Notes under the pieces: generated by a model
What the model saw: the letters and a program-made list of their open reading frames with translations, nothing else
Database searches by the model: none
Told to the model about the DNA's origin: nothing
Assembly (NCBI GenBank): GCA_035629175.1
Contig: DASPIL010000033.1
Span: 1 to 64,000 of the forward strand
Length of the DNA stretch: 64,000 bases
Direction of reading: 5' to 3'
From: Verrucomicrobiia bacterium
GTDB lineage: Bacteria > Verrucomicrobiota > Verrucomicrobiia > Limisphaerales > DASXHY01
Part shown: one piece after another, positions 9,428-19,446 of the stretch
How the letters are laid out: each line of letters begins with the position of its first letter
Position numbering within the stretch: the first letter of the stretch is position 1
Translations under genes and position numbers: made by a program

Positions 9428-12400
9428 ATGGGACACTGGATTCCAATGATGACGCCCGCACCTGGCGAACGTTTGCAAAAGTTCGTCGGCGATTGCGTTC
9501 GTTTCCACCTGAAAATCCCCGGGGGCGCGGCCGCCACAGAGGGCTGGCACGCACGCTTGCGCACGAATCTCGGCCGGGCGGAGTTGCTGCGGCGAGAGAT
9601 CCTGGATGCCCACACCAACAGCCTGCCCATCGCCGGCGCGTCGTGGCGCGATTTGCCCATGGCAAGCGTGGAGGACGGGTGGGTGATTGAGCTCGCGGCA
9701 GCCGAGGTCGGTTATTTTCAAGCCAAGGCGTATCTGCTGGACCCCCAGGGCTGGCAGCACTGGCCCGAAGGGGGCGACGTCGGCATTTCTGTCCATCCCG
9801 ATTCGTATCGGACCGGCAATATTCTATACTGCGCGTTTCCCAGGCTGTTCGGGCCAACGCGGAATGCGGTTTCCACCGCGAATGAAAAGCTGGAATCGCA
9901 GATCCAGCAGATTGAGGAACATGGTTTCGCCATCCTGCCGCCCTCGGGGAAGCTTCGCGATCTCGTTCATGCGCTGCCGCACATCATCGATGTCCTTGGC
10001 TGCCGGATCTTGCATTTGCTGCCTGTCAATCCCACTCCGACAACATACGCGCGGTTCGGAAGATTCGGCAGTCCCTACGCGGCGCTGGATCTGACCGCGA
10101 TTGACCCGGCGCTCGTCGTCTTCGATAAACGCACAACGGCCGTGGACCAGTTTCGCGAACTCACGTATGCGACGCATGAACGCGGTGGCCGCGTGTTCAT
10201 CGACATCGTTATCAACCATACGGGGTGGGGTTCCACGCTGCAGGAGAACAATCCCGAATGGTTTCTGCGAGATGCCGGCGGTACATTTGCCAGCCCGGGA
10301 GCGTGGGGTGTGACGTGGGAGGATTTGGTGGAGCTGAAGCACGACAATGTGGCGTTGTGGGATCGGCTGGCCGCGATGTTCCTCACCTGGTGCCGCCGCG
10401 GGGTGGATGGTTTCAGGTGCGATGCGGGATACAAGGTGCCACTGCCCGCGTGGCAATACATCATTGCGCGCGTTCAACAGGAATTTCCGGAGACGCTCTT
10501 TCTCCTCGAGGGACTGGGTGGATCGTGGGAAACGACCGAATCTCTGCTGACCGAAGGGCGCATGCAGTGGGCGTATTCCGAGTTGTTCCAAAACTATTCG
10601 GGCCGCGAAGTCGCCACGTACCTGGATTATGCGCTGCGCCAAAGTGCGCGTGTGGGTCTCTACGTGCATTATAGCGAGACTCACGATAACAACCGCCTCG
10701 CAGCCCATGGGCGTGGGTCGATCACTTCGGCCACCCCTCCTGACAAGACGTGGTCATGGCTTCGCAATGGTTTGTGCGGGCTGACGAGCGTTAGTGGCGG
10801 GTTCGGTTTCACCTGCGGCGTGGAGTGGCTCGCCACGGAAAAAATTCGCGTGCACGGGTGCAATGGCCTCGCATGGGGGCGAACCGAAAATCTCGTGAAG
10901 GAACTTGCGCAATTGAATCGGTTGTTGTCCGATCATCCATGCTTCTTTGACGGCGGAACTCTTGCCCGGCTGAGCGAAATCGAATCGCCCGTGTATGCCT
11001 TGTTGCGCAAGTCAGGGCAAGGGGACGACGCAGTATTGGTGCTCGCCAACACAGATCCAGACAAGGAACAGACCATTGAGTTGCGGACAACCTCCGCACC
11101 GCTGGAGCAATTTCGTTTTGAATTGCTGGGACAGGCGATTCACCCGCTTGAAACATCAGGGAATCACTTCAGGATGACGCTGGCGCCAGGCCAGGTCTGT
11201 TGCCTCGCTCCCGCTCCCGAACCGCTTGGACTTCGAGGGGATGTTTACCGCGCCCATCGAGGACGTGCAGCGTGGGCAATCCAGGCGCTGCACCACACCC
11301 TGCCGAGCGTTGCCGCAGTTGGTTGTGATTGGCTGGAACTCTCGCGAATTGTGGATCGATCACCGTTTGCTTTCCTCGCGCGCACCGCAGGTCTCACCCT
11401 CGATGCGACAGCGGCTGAGGTGCGCGACGTTATCAGCGGGCGTTCGGATGCGTTATCTTACCCGCGGGTGATTCAATGGAGTGTTTTGGATTGCAATCGA
11501 GTCACGCCCGTGCCGCCCGCACATTGGCTGCTAATCGAGGACGACTGCCGCTTTCGCGCATCGCTGCTGTTCCAGGATGAAGGCGCGCATGTGCCGCAGC
11601 ACGTCGAGGCGATCGCGGCTGGCGGACGTTTCATCGCGTGCTTTCCGCCGCGAGGCCGGGTCGGCGACGCGCGATTGGTGCTGGAACGCTATGGACAGTC
11701 CGAGCGTTCGGCTGAAGGGCGCGTCCGTTTTGTGCCGGCAGACCCGCGATCGGGGGGGCAGGCGAGGATTTTGCCAGGCGGTGATGCAATGGTGCTTCTG
11801 ACCAATGGCATCGGCGGCATGGCGCGTCTGTGCGTGGATTTGGGTCGCATCCAATCCAAGTACGATTGCGTGCTCGGTGCGAACCTTCATGCGCGATTGC
11901 CAGTGGACCGTCATATCTTTGCCAAGCGCATTCGCGCCTGGGTGGTGGCGGACGGATTCATATCGCCATTGAACAGCCAGCAACTGGTGGCGTTTGAGTC
12001 GGGGCCGCCCGCGGTGTGGAAGTTTGTGGCCAATGCGGGCGATGGGCGGACAGTGGAAATCGAGGTGCATGCTGCCATGGTGCCCGGCCGCAACTCCACC
12101 ATCTTTCGATTTTCCCGTCCCACGGCTGCTGCGGCGTCAGGAAAACAGTTGCCTGCCGATGCCGATGTTCGGCTAACGGTGCGGGTGGATATCGAGGATC
12201 GTAATTTCCATTCGGAAACCCGGCGCAACGGCGGGACTGACTTTCATTTCCAATCCAACGTTCATCTCATCGACCCATCAACGCATCGACAGGGCTTTGC
12301 CTTCACTCCAGCCCAGGACAGGCAGTTGCGGGTGTTTGCAAAATCGGGGCGCTATCATTCGCAGCCTGAATGGAGTGAAGGAATTCCCCACCCCGTCGAA

Positions 12401-13774
12401 GCGGCGCGCGGACAGATCGGTTCGGGCGATGCGTTCAGCCCGGGATGGTTTGAATTTCCAATGCCGAAAGGCGGCGTTTCCGAGGTTTGTGTCACGGCCG
12501 AGCCGGAAGGATGGGACAGCTTCGACGCGGTTTTGGACGCGGACGGGAACCGTGCGGAGGAGTCTTTCGCAACCCGCCTGGAGTCTGCGGCGCGCACGTT
12601 CGTGGTTCGCCGCGACGAAGGAAAGACAGTGATTGCGGGTTACCCCTGGTTCCTGGACTGGGGCCGCGATACATTCATTTGTGCACGCGGATTGATCACC
12701 GCGGGAATGCTGCAGGAGGTTGAGCAAATTGTCCTGACGTTCGCCCGGTTCGAGCAGCAGGGGACCCTGCCCAATACAATTCATGGCGCGGATGCATCCA
12801 ACCGCGACACGTCAGACGCCCCGCTGTGGTTCGGCGTCGTGTGTGAAGAGCTCGCGCAGGCGCAGGGACAGGACGCATTGTACGATCGTCATGTTGATGA
12901 TTCCGGACGCACGATCCGCCAGGTGTTGCGCAGCATTGCTGACAATTATGTTTCGGGAACGCCCAATGGAATCGGAATGGATCCCGAATCCGGCCTCATC
13001 TGGAGCCCAAGTCACTTCACCTGGATGGACACGAATTATCCGGCTGGAACGCCACGCGAAGGATATCCCGTCGAAATCCAGGCGCTGTGGATTCGCCTGT
13101 TACGGCACCTGGCGCGGATCAGTCCAGGAAAAGACGCGGAAGGTTGGGCTCGGATGGCGGAACACGCGAAAACGTCTGTTGAACAGTATTGCTGGCTTGA
13201 AGATCGCGGATGGTATGCAGATGTCTTGATTGCAGCACGGCAGGTTTCGGCAGCCCGCGCCGTCGCCAGCGATGCCCTGAGAAGCAACGCATTGTTTCTC
13301 GTCTCGCTCGGGGTCATTTCGGGCGAACGCGCCCGCAGATGTGTGGCCGCGTCCCAGCGCTACCTTGTCATTCCGGGCGCACTTAGATCGCTGGCACCGC
13401 TGCCGGTGTCGGTGCCTGTTCCTGTCCTGGGTAATCACGGCGGAATGTTGAACGATCCATTGCACCCGTATTGGGGACATTACGAAGGCGATGAAGATAC
13501 GCGGCGCAAGCCGGCCTATCACAATGGAACGGCGTGGACCTGGACTTTTCCGGTGTTCTGCGAAGCCCTCGCTGCCGCGTGGGAGTTTGCGCCGGAAGCC
13601 GTTGCAGCGGCCCGCGCGTATCTTGCGAGCATTGCCCGTTTGATGGAGTCGGGCTGCCTCGGACACGTTCCGGAGGTTCTGGATGGCAACACGCCGCACG
13701 CTGCGCGCGGTTGCGACGCGCAGGCGTGGGGTGCGACCGAAGCGTTGCGCGTCTGGCGAATTCTCAACAGTTGA
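9428..13774 (+). CDS. Two-domain glycogen debranching enzyme: GH13 alpha-amylase plus GH133 amylo-alpha-1,6-glucosidase
   Basis: At 1448 residues this single chain carries both activities of a eukaryotic-style debranching enzyme. Residues about 1-180 form a beta-rich N-terminal region. A GH13 barrel follows with region I VFIDIVINHTG (about 257-267), region II GVDGFRCDAGYK (about 325-336, nucleophile Asp), region III LFLLEGLGG (Glu) and region IV YSETHDNNRL (Asp), so all catalytic residues are present. The C-terminal 430 residues are a GDE/GH133 (alpha/alpha)6 domain with YPWFLDWGRDTFICARG (about 1072-1088), NTIHGADASNRDTSDAP and SPSHFTWMDTNYPAGTPREGYPVEIQALW. It should remove 1,6 branches during glycogen use. 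No signal peptide is seen. The start could also be ATG 9446 or 9449. Confidence 0.9.
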   Translation: MGHWIPMMTPAPGERLQKFVGDCVRFHLKIPGGAAATEGWHARLRTNLGRAELLRREILDAHTNSLPIAGASWRDLPMASVEDGWVIELAAAEVGYFQAKAYLLDPQGWQHWPEGGDVGISVHPDSYRTGNILYCAFPRLFGPTRNAVSTANEKLESQIQQIEEHGFAILPPSGKLRDLVHALPHIIDVLGCRILHLLPVNPTPTTYARFGRFGSPYAALDLTAIDPALVVFDKRTTAVDQFRELTYATHERGGRVFIDIVINHTGWGSTLQENNPEWFLRDAGGTFASPGAWGVTWEDLVELKHDNVALWDRLAAMFLTWCRRGVDGFRCDAGYKVPLPAWQYIIARVQQEFPETLFLLEGLGGSWETTESLLTEGRMQWAYSELFQNYSGREVATYLDYALRQSARVGLYVHYSETHDNNRLAAHGRGSITSATPPDKTWSWLRNGLCGLTSVSGGFGFTCGVEWLATEKIRVHGCNGLAWGRTENLVKELAQLNRLLSDHPCFFDGGTLARLSEIESPVYALLRKSGQGDDAVLVLANTDPDKEQTIELRTTSAPLEQFRFELLGQAIHPLETSGNHFRMTLAPGQVCCLAPAPEPLGLRGDVYRAHRGRAAWAIQALHHTLPSVAAVGCDWLELSRIVDRSPFAFLARTAGLTLDATAAEVRDVISGRSDALSYPRVIQWSVLDCNRVTPVPPAHWLLIEDDCRFRASLLFQDEGAHVPQHVEAIAAGGRFIACFPPRGRVGDARLVLERYGQSERSAEGRVRFVPADPRSGGQARILPGGDAMVLLTNGIGGMARLCVDLGRIQSKYDCVLGANLHARLPVDRHIFAKRIRAWVVADGFISPLNSQQLVAFESGPPAVWKFVANAGDGRTVEIEVHAAMVPGRNSTIFRFSRPTAAAASGKQLPADADVRLTVRVDIEDRNFHSETRRNGGTDFHFQSNVHLIDPSTHRQGFAFTPAQDRQLRVFAKSGRYHSQPEWSEGIPHPVEAARGQIGSGDAFSPGWFEFPMPKGGVSEVCVTAEPEGWDSFDAVLDADGNRAEESFATRLESAARTFVVRRDEGKTVIAGYPWFLDWGRDTFICARGLITAGMLQEVEQIVLTFARFEQQGTLPNTIHGADASNRDTSDAPLWFGVVCEELAQAQGQDALYDRHVDDSGRTIRQVLRSIADNYVSGTPNGIGMDPESGLIWSPSHFTWMDTNYPAGTPREGYPVEIQALWIRLLRHLARISPGKDAEGWARMAEHAKTSVEQYCWLEDRGWYADVLIAARQVSAARAVASDALRSNALFLVSLGVISGERARRCVAASQRYLVIPGALRSLAPLPVSVPVPVLGNHGGMLNDPLHPYWGHYEGDEDTRRKPAYHNGTAWTWTFPVFCEALAAAWEFAPEAVAAARAYLASIARLMESGCLGHVPEVLDGNTPHAARGCDAQAWGATEALRVWRILNS

Positions 13775-13949
13775 TTGATCGACTCTCGGCAGCGCGACGC
13801 GTGCGTGGGACGGGATCGGGTTCCCGCAGACTTCCGGATGAACAGTTTTCGGCAGGCGGACCAAAGTCAATGCAAGCGCAATCGGCGAGCGCAGCAGGCA
13901 AGGGTGAGCAATCCCTTGTTCGGGTTGAGTCACGCCGTTGGCGTTCCAC

Positions 13950-15200
13950 TCACCTGACGTGGTGCACGACGTCTGAGAATCCCGTCACCACTTCCTTGCG
14001 CGTCTGCAGATTGCGGATGCGCACGTAGGAATCGCTGTCGAGTTTTGCGGTGAACACCGCTTTCAACTCCTGCGCGCGCTTGAATTGTTTATCCGATTTG
14101 GCAGGCGTCAGGGAGTACTCCACGCTCAGCCCTGCTGTTCGGAGCGTTTGGATCAAGGCCAGGGCGGCTCCGCGCAATGCTTCATCTTCAATCATCACGA
14201 ACACGTCAACGTTTGCATCGAAGGGCGGCAATAATCCGCGGGCCTTCAACAATTCAACGAGAACGACATCGCCCATCCCGAATCCGAGGGCAGGCAATGC
14301 AATTTTGCCGCCGCTCACCAGCTTGATCAAATTGTCGTAACGCCCTCCCCCCGCAATCGCGCGGAGGTTCATGTTGGTGTCGAACGCCTCGAATACGACG
14401 CCTGTGTAGTACGCGAGCCCGCGAATGACATGGTAATCGATCTTGACGAAATCCTTCATTCCACGCGCGGCGAGGTTGTCGATGATGGCCTGTAATTCTG
14501 CCGTTGGCGCGCCCCCTTCGATGAATGCCGTGACGTCATCCAATGAAAACCCAAGTTCCTGGAGCTTCCTGCGGCTTTCATCGGCGGATGCCCGTTCGAG
14601 TTTGTCGATGATCTGGAAGAACTGGTATTCGCCGTCGGCGGGCTGGCTTTGGCCGGTGGCATGCGCCTGATAAAACTGCTGCCAGGCGTTGCGGCTGCTA
14701 AGGCGCACGACGAAATCCGCCGCCGTCAGGCCGAATCCGCGCAACGTGTCGATCAATAGCGCAATCAACTCGGCGTCGGCGGCAGGATCCGTTTCACCCA
14801 AGATATCGGCATTGAACTGGAAATGTTCCCGAAGCCGCCCGCGCTGCTGTTTTTCGTATCGAAACAGCTGCGGAATCGCGAACCACTTGATTGGTTTCCT
14901 GTAGTTCCGTTCATGCGCCGCGACCATGCGGGCGAGGGTCGGGGTCATTTCGGGGCGCATTGCCACGTGGCGATCTCCCTTGTCCTTGAAGTCGAACAGT
15001 TGCTTGACGATTTCCTCGCCACTCTTGGTTGTGAAGAGCTCCAGCGGCTCGAGCGGGGGACCGTCGTATTCGCGGAATCCGTAGCGTTTAGCCAGGCTTC
15101 GCCATTTGGCAAAGATGTATTGTCGCGCGTCGGCACTCCAGACGTCGGGGTGCGGAAGCGGTTCTGGATAGAAATCGCGAAAACCGGGCAAACGTTCCAT
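13950..15200 (-). CDS. hisS: Histidine--tRNA ligase
   Basis: A class II aminoacyl-tRNA synthetase charging tRNA-His. The 416-residue product starts MERLPGFRDFYPEP, has motif 1 near LELFTTKSGEEIVKQLFDF, motif 2 in LFRYEKQQRGRLREHFQFN, the histidine-specific loop RGLAYYTGVVFEAF and motif 3 in PALGFGMGDVVL, followed by the anticodon-binding domain. The presence of the catalytic histidine-recognition loops and of the anticodon domain argues for HisS and against the regulatory paralogue HisZ. Between it and the debranching gene (13775-13949) I see no further gene. Confidence 0.95.
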   Translation of the reverse strand: MERLPGFRDFYPEPLPHPDVWSADARQYIFAKWRSLAKRYGFREYDGPPLEPLELFTTKSGEEIVKQLFDFKDKGDRHVAMRPEMTPTLARMVAAHERNYRKPIKWFAIPQLFRYEKQQRGRLREHFQFNADILGETDPAADAELIALLIDTLRGFGLTAADFVVRLSSRNAWQQFYQAHATGQSQPADGEYQFFQIIDKLERASADESRRKLQELGFSLDDVTAFIEGGAPTAELQAIIDNLAARGMKDFVKIDYHVIRGLAYYTGVVFEAFDTNMNLRAIAGGGRYDNLIKLVSGGKIALPALGFGMGDVVLVELLKARGLLPPFDANVDVFVMIEDEALRGAALALIQTLRTAGLSVEYSLTPAKSDKQFKRAQELKAVFTAKLDSDSYVRIRNLQTRKEVVTGFSDVVHHVR

Positions 15201-15327
15201 AAAATGTCGCGGGAAGGTAAGTCCCGCCGCCGCGCGAGAAAAGGCAAAACGCTGCTTCCTGAAAAAGAGAATCCCTGAAAAGGAACACCGCTGATGAATT
15301 CCTGTTCAGGGGAGAAATCGACGGAAC

Positions 15328-15642
15328 TTACGATCCCGTGGGAATGGAGTTTGGACCAATCTTCAATACCTCGGCGCGCATTTCCTTGCCAGGTTTGAAC
15401 CTGACCACTGAGCGCTCGGGGATCGGCACATCGGTGGAGGGGGCATTTGGATTTCGGCCGACTCTCGCTTTTCGGACTTTCACTTCAAACACGCCGAAAT
15501 TCCGAAGTTCCACCTTGTCGCCATTCGCCAGTGCTTCGGCAATGTAATCCAGCGTTTTTTGAACGACGTCGAGGACTTCCTGCTGGACCATCCCCGTCTC
15601 TTCGCTGATCCGAGTCACGAGGTCACGTTTGGTGAGCGTCAT
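15328..15642 (-). CDS. HU/IHF-family DNA-binding protein
   Basis: A 104-residue nucleoid protein. The N-terminal half MTLTKRDLVTRISEETGM forms the helical dimerisation body, ELRNFGVFEVK is the conserved mid-region and the flexible arm carries RVGRNPNAPSTDVPIPERSVVRFKPGKEM. The RNFG and KPGKEM signatures are closer to IHF subunits than to canonical HU. It bends DNA as a dimer. An AAAGGGAG ribosome-binding site precedes the ATG on the minus strand. The 235-nt region between it and pyrD holds its promoter and a hairpin. Confidence 0.92.
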   Translation of the reverse strand: MTLTKRDLVTRISEETGMVQQEVLDVVQKTLDYIAEALANGDKVELRNFGVFEVKVRKARVGRNPNAPSTDVPIPERSVVRFKPGKEMRAEVLKIGPNSIPTGS

Positions 15643-15809
15643 ACAAATAAAGGGAGATTAGGTTCGAACGTTTCGTGTATAACCGCCTTAGCGCGAACGG
15701 TCAAGAGATGAGTGTGACTTAAAAGTGACACGCAAGCTAAAAGAGCTACCAGGGCAAAATTTGTTGGGTGGTCCGCGGGGAAGCCCGTTCTCGAAGCCAG
15801 CCTAGCAGG

Positions 15810-15883
15810 GGTAGGGGATGGGCGTGTCGGAAGGTTCCTGAGGTGCAGCGTGCGGGAACCTGAAGCTCGCGTCCGCCCCTACC
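15810..15883. repeat. Inverted repeat at the 3' end of pyrD
   Basis: An inner perfect stem AGGTTCC (15832-15838) pairs with GGAACCT (15855-15861), and an imperfect outer GC-rich pairing joins the GGTAGGGG segment at 15810 with CCCCTACC ending at 15883. The outer arm overlaps the pyrD stop codon. There is no T-tract, so it may be a repeat or an RNA-stabilising hairpin rather than a classical terminator. Confidence 0.45.
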
Positions 15884-16991
15884 GCGCGGCACTGCCGACC
15901 GCGGCCAGGAGCGAGGTTTCCCCGCGCGCGGCCAGCTTCTCTATCAGGCCACGGACGAGATTGCGCACCAGGGTTGGGCCCTCGTAGACGAAGCCCGTGT
16001 AAACCTGGATCAGGGATGCACCCGCCTGAATTTTTTCCCAGGCGTCGTCGGCAGAGAAAATGCCACCCACTCCAATGATTGGGACTTTGCCCTGGCTTCG
16101 CCGGTAGAGGTGCCGAATCACCTCTGTGCTCCGTGACGTGAGGGGCCTCCCGCTCAATCCGCCTGATTCAGCGTAAATCCTCTTCACCATGGCATCTGCA
16201 GAGGCCGGGCGGGAAATGGTAGTGTTGGTGGCAACAATCCCAGCAATTCGGCACGGCTCAACCAATTCAAGAATCTCATCGAGCGCCTCGAACGACAAAT
16301 CCGGGGCGACCTTGACCAGGATGGGTTTGTAGAAATCGGGGCCATTCCCGGGCGTGTTGATTTCCTGGATGGCCTTGAAGATGTCGTTGAGCGCGGATTT
16401 ATCCTGAAGCTGGCGGAGATTGGGTGTGTTGGGTGAACTGACATTGACGACGAAGAAGTCGAGATGCGCCCTCAGCACGCGGAAGGAACTGGCGTAATCT
16501 TCCGGCGCTTTATCGAGCGGAGTAATCTTCGATTTCCCGAGGTTCATGCCGACGGGGTGCTTCGGCCAGCGCCCCGAACGACGGCAGGCGGAGAGTTTTT
16601 CCGCGATTGCTTCTGCTCCAATGTTGTTGAAGCCCATTCGGTTAACGATCGCGTTTTCCGTCACGGCGCGGAATACGCGGGGCGCTGGATTTCCCGGTTG
16701 AGCATGCCACGTGGCGGCGCCGAGCTCTGTGAAGCCAAATCCCATGGCGGCCCAGGCTGGGACAGCTTCGGCATTTTTGTCCATTCCCGCTGCGAGGCCG
16801 ACTGGGTTTGGAAACCGAAGACCGAACAGATCCACCGGCAATTCGGGCGATCCAAGGAAAGAGCGGATCGCATCCAGCGCGAGCTCGTGACGGCTCAGCC
16901 AGCCGAGCGTATGCATGGTCCGGTTATGGACCATTTCCGGATCCTGGGTGAACAACACGGGCCGGACTGCGTTTCGATACAGCCAGCTCAT
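15879..16991 (-). CDS. pyrD: Dihydroorotate dehydrogenase, quinone-dependent (class 2)
   Basis: Fourth step of pyrimidine synthesis: FMN-dependent oxidation of dihydroorotate to orotate with electrons passed to membrane quinone. The 370-residue product begins MSWLYRNAVRPVLF, the N-terminal amphipathic membrane-docking helix of class 2 enzymes, followed by NPVGLAAGMDKNAEAV, the substrate/catalytic-Ser stretch VNVSSPNTPNLRQLQ, KVAPDLS and the FMN-phosphate site GVGGIFSADDAWEKIQAGAS. I chose ATG 16991: an upstream in-frame ATG at 17048 would add 19 residues of no family similarity. Confidence 0.95.
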   Translation of the reverse strand: MSWLYRNAVRPVLFTQDPEMVHNRTMHTLGWLSRHELALDAIRSFLGSPELPVDLFGLRFPNPVGLAAGMDKNAEAVPAWAAMGFGFTELGAATWHAQPGNPAPRVFRAVTENAIVNRMGFNNIGAEAIAEKLSACRRSGRWPKHPVGMNLGKSKITPLDKAPEDYASSFRVLRAHLDFFVVNVSSPNTPNLRQLQDKSALNDIFKAIQEINTPGNGPDFYKPILVKVAPDLSFEALDEILELVEPCRIAGIVATNTTISRPASADAMVKRIYAESGGLSGRPLTSRSTEVIRHLYRRSQGKVPIIGVGGIFSADDAWEKIQAGASLIQVYTGFVYEGPTLVRNLVRGLIEKLAARGETSLLAAVGSAAR

Positions 16992-17110
16992 TCCCGTGCA
17001 GGTTCCAGGTTCAAGTTCACGTTCAAAGCGTCGCAACGGAAACAACACGGCGCCGAAGGCGCTTCTGCTGCGGAGAGTTTAAATGTCACACTCGCCGATC
17101 GTGGCGCCGT

Positions 17111-19165
17111 TCAATGATCCACCTTGGTCGTCGCGGTTTGTGTCAGTGCAGGTTTTGCGACGAGCCCATTTTCACCATTGCGGCCAACGCTGTGTTCCAG
17201 GGCGCGATTGAAAATCTTCCGATAAGTTGCGAGCGCGAGCAGGGGCCATGCATTGCGATACATGTCGTACTTCAAATAAAAGACCTTTGGGAACCCTGTG
17301 CCCGTCGTTTCGTGTTCCGTCCACGAGCCTTCCGCATTCTGCGTGCGCACCAGGTAATCGATGCCGCGGCGGATACTGGCGCGATGCGGGTCATCAAACG
17401 CGCACAAGCCCATCAACGCCCAGGCTGTCTGCGAGGCCGTGCTCGGGCCGCGGCCTTTGAAGACAGGATCATCATAGGTATTGCAGCGTTCGCCCCAGCC
17501 GCCGTCGTCGTGCTGCACGCTTTCCAGCCAGTCACGGGCCTTGAGCAACCACGGCTGGTTCATGTCGATGTTCAGAGCCCGCAAGCCGCGCAATACCTGC
17601 CAGGTTCCGTAGATGTAGTTCACGCCCCATCGGCCGTACCATGAGCCATCGGGTTCCTGCTGCTCGCGGATATAGGCGAGCGCGTCCTTGATTTGCGGAT
17701 GACGCGTGCTGTAGTTCTCGTATCCGAGGAGTTCGAGGATGCGCGCCGTGATGTCAGCGCACTCGGGATCGAGCATGGCGTTGTGATCTGCGAATGGAAC
17801 CTTCTCGAGAATGTTCTTCGTGCAATCCTTGTCGAACGCCGCCCAACCGCCGTCCTTGCATTGGAAGGCCATCATCCATTTCAACCCGCGCTGAAAGCAT
17901 TCGTCGCGTTTTTTGACGTCGCGGGTTGGAACCAGGCGCAGCGCGAGCAGCACCATGGCGGTGTCATCGACATCAGGGTTCCACTTGTTTTCGTATTCAA
18001 ACACCCAGCCGCTCGGCTCGACCTTGGTGGGATTTTTGTACTGCCAGTCCCCCTTGAAGCGGATTTCCTTGGACATCAGCCATTCCCCGGCAGCGATCAT
18101 CTGCGGATGATCGGCGGGAATTCCTGATTCGCGCAGGCAGATCGCAACGATGGCGGTATCCCAGACGGGGGAGAAACACGGCTCGATGCGCACGCTGTTT
18201 TCTGTTTCGTGCTGCAGGCGCTTCAATTCCTTCCATTCGCGCATCAGGACCGGGTTGTCGTCGGCGTAACCCAACGCCTTCAGCGCAATGATGGAGTTCA
18301 GCATTGCAGGGAAAATCGCAGCGAGCCCATCGGAACCCTCGAAGCGTTCGAGCATCCATTGCTCGGCTTTTTTGAGGGCCTGCTTGCGGAACGGGTGAAT
18401 GCCGTTCTGTGCGAAGACCTCGGCAAACTTGTGCAGGCGGTCCAGCCACAGGAAGAAGTTGCGCAATGAGAAGCGATCCGGATCGGGCGGGAGGGCAAGA
18501 TCACGCTCGTGGAATCCAAGCGGGTAGAGTTCGTCCAGGTTCACCCGGTTGCGCGGAGGCCGCGTGGGCTTGAAATGGTTGATGATCGCAAGGGGCACGA
18601 GCATGGCTCGCGACCAATTGCTCATATCCCAGAAATTGACGTGGAACCACTTGCCGATCAGGAGCACTTCACACGGGATCGTGGGAACGTATTCCCACGG
18701 GTAAAGGCCAAGCAACGCGAGATAAAGCTTGGAAAAGGTGTTCATCCTTGGCACCCCGCCAAGGTTCAACGCGACCTCGCGGGCGCGCAGCATGCGCGGA
18801 TCTGTAACGGGCACCCCCGCGAGTTTGAGTGCGAGGTAAGCCTTGATCGTGGCGTTCACCTCCGAGGGGCCGCCGTGATAGATGTTCCAGCCGCCCTCGG
18901 GCAACTGCATGGAAAAGATGTGGTTGACCGCCTTGCGCTGCCATTCCGGATCCACGCTGTCGTCCCAGTGGTGGAATGCGACCATGTCCGACACCAGGGT
19001 GGAGTCAACCATCAGTTCTCCGACCCAGAAACCTTCGGGTTTCTGAATCGAGAGCAAATAATCCTGCGAACGCCGGATGGCGTCCTCGTAATTCCCGGCA
19101 CTTTTCTGCGGCACTTTGGGCCGCAGTGCCTCTCCCGCTCGATTCTGTTCAGACTTGGCAGACAC
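17111..19165 (-). CDS. shc: Squalene--hopene cyclase
   Basis: Cyclises squalene to hopene/hopanol, giving hopanoid membrane lipids. From GTG 19165 the product is 684 residues, the usual length. The catalytic DxDD acid motif appears as NPDVDDTAMVLLAL about residue 400. QW repeats are plentiful: QLPEGGWNIYHGG, QCKDGGWAAF, QEPDGSWYGRWG, QHDDGGWGERC and QNAEGSWTE. The frame stays open up to 19300, but that extension reads straight through a CTCTCCCC-rich intergenic repeat (SSPQPSPPLG), so I reject it. GTG 19165 (MSAKSEQNRAGEA) is the most plausible start, though not certain. No other hopanoid gene is adjacent. Confidence 0.93.
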   Translation of the reverse strand: MSAKSEQNRAGEALRPKVPQKSAGNYEDAIRRSQDYLLSIQKPEGFWVGELMVDSTLVSDMVAFHHWDDSVDPEWQRKAVNHIFSMQLPEGGWNIYHGGPSEVNATIKAYLALKLAGVPVTDPRMLRAREVALNLGGVPRMNTFSKLYLALLGLYPWEYVPTIPCEVLLIGKWFHVNFWDMSNWSRAMLVPLAIINHFKPTRPPRNRVNLDELYPLGFHERDLALPPDPDRFSLRNFFLWLDRLHKFAEVFAQNGIHPFRKQALKKAEQWMLERFEGSDGLAAIFPAMLNSIIALKALGYADDNPVLMREWKELKRLQHETENSVRIEPCFSPVWDTAIVAICLRESGIPADHPQMIAAGEWLMSKEIRFKGDWQYKNPTKVEPSGWVFEYENKWNPDVDDTAMVLLALRLVPTRDVKKRDECFQRGLKWMMAFQCKDGGWAAFDKDCTKNILEKVPFADHNAMLDPECADITARILELLGYENYSTRHPQIKDALAYIREQQEPDGSWYGRWGVNYIYGTWQVLRGLRALNIDMNQPWLLKARDWLESVQHDDGGWGERCNTYDDPVFKGRGPSTASQTAWALMGLCAFDDPHRASIRRGIDYLVRTQNAEGSWTEHETTGTGFPKVFYLKYDMYRNAWPLLALATYRKIFNRALEHSVGRNGENGLVAKPALTQTATTKVDH

Positions 19166-19253
19166 GCACGATACTCTGCGAATCGACGTTCGGGCTGTAA
19201 AGAGTTTATTGAGTGTCGAAAGGGTGCAACCCCATTCAACTCCGGTTCCGAGC

Positions 19254-19355
19254 GGAGGAGAGGGCTGGGGAGAGGAGGCGCGTTTGACTTGGGATAGCAC
19301 GACAGCAGGGGAAAAGATCAGAGCACCCTCTCCCCAACCCCACTCCCACTCCTCC
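19254..19355. repeat. Inverted repeat with CTCTCCCC-type arms
   Basis: The left arm at 19254-19278 (GGAGGAGAGGGCTGGGGAGAG) is roughly the reverse complement of the right arm at 19325-19355, which reads ACCCTCTCCCCAACCCC and continues to CTCCTCC. About 46 nt separate the arms. This is the sort of element that produces spurious SPQPSPP peptides in many bacterial annotations. It lies in the gap between the cyclase and the radical SAM gene and has no coding sign. Confidence 0.65.
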
Positions 19356-19446
19356 GTCGCAGGCGAGGGGAGAAAGCAGCCGTGCGAGGTTTACTGCGCA
19401 ACCCCGTCCGACTCCCTCTCTTCCGAGCCCAGACGTCCCCCGATCC

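Noticed and set aside
19166-19300. 45-residue N-terminal extension of squalene-hopene cyclase
   Set aside because: It reads through a CTCTCCCC-type inverted repeat (peptide SPQPSPP), which is a known source of false extensions.
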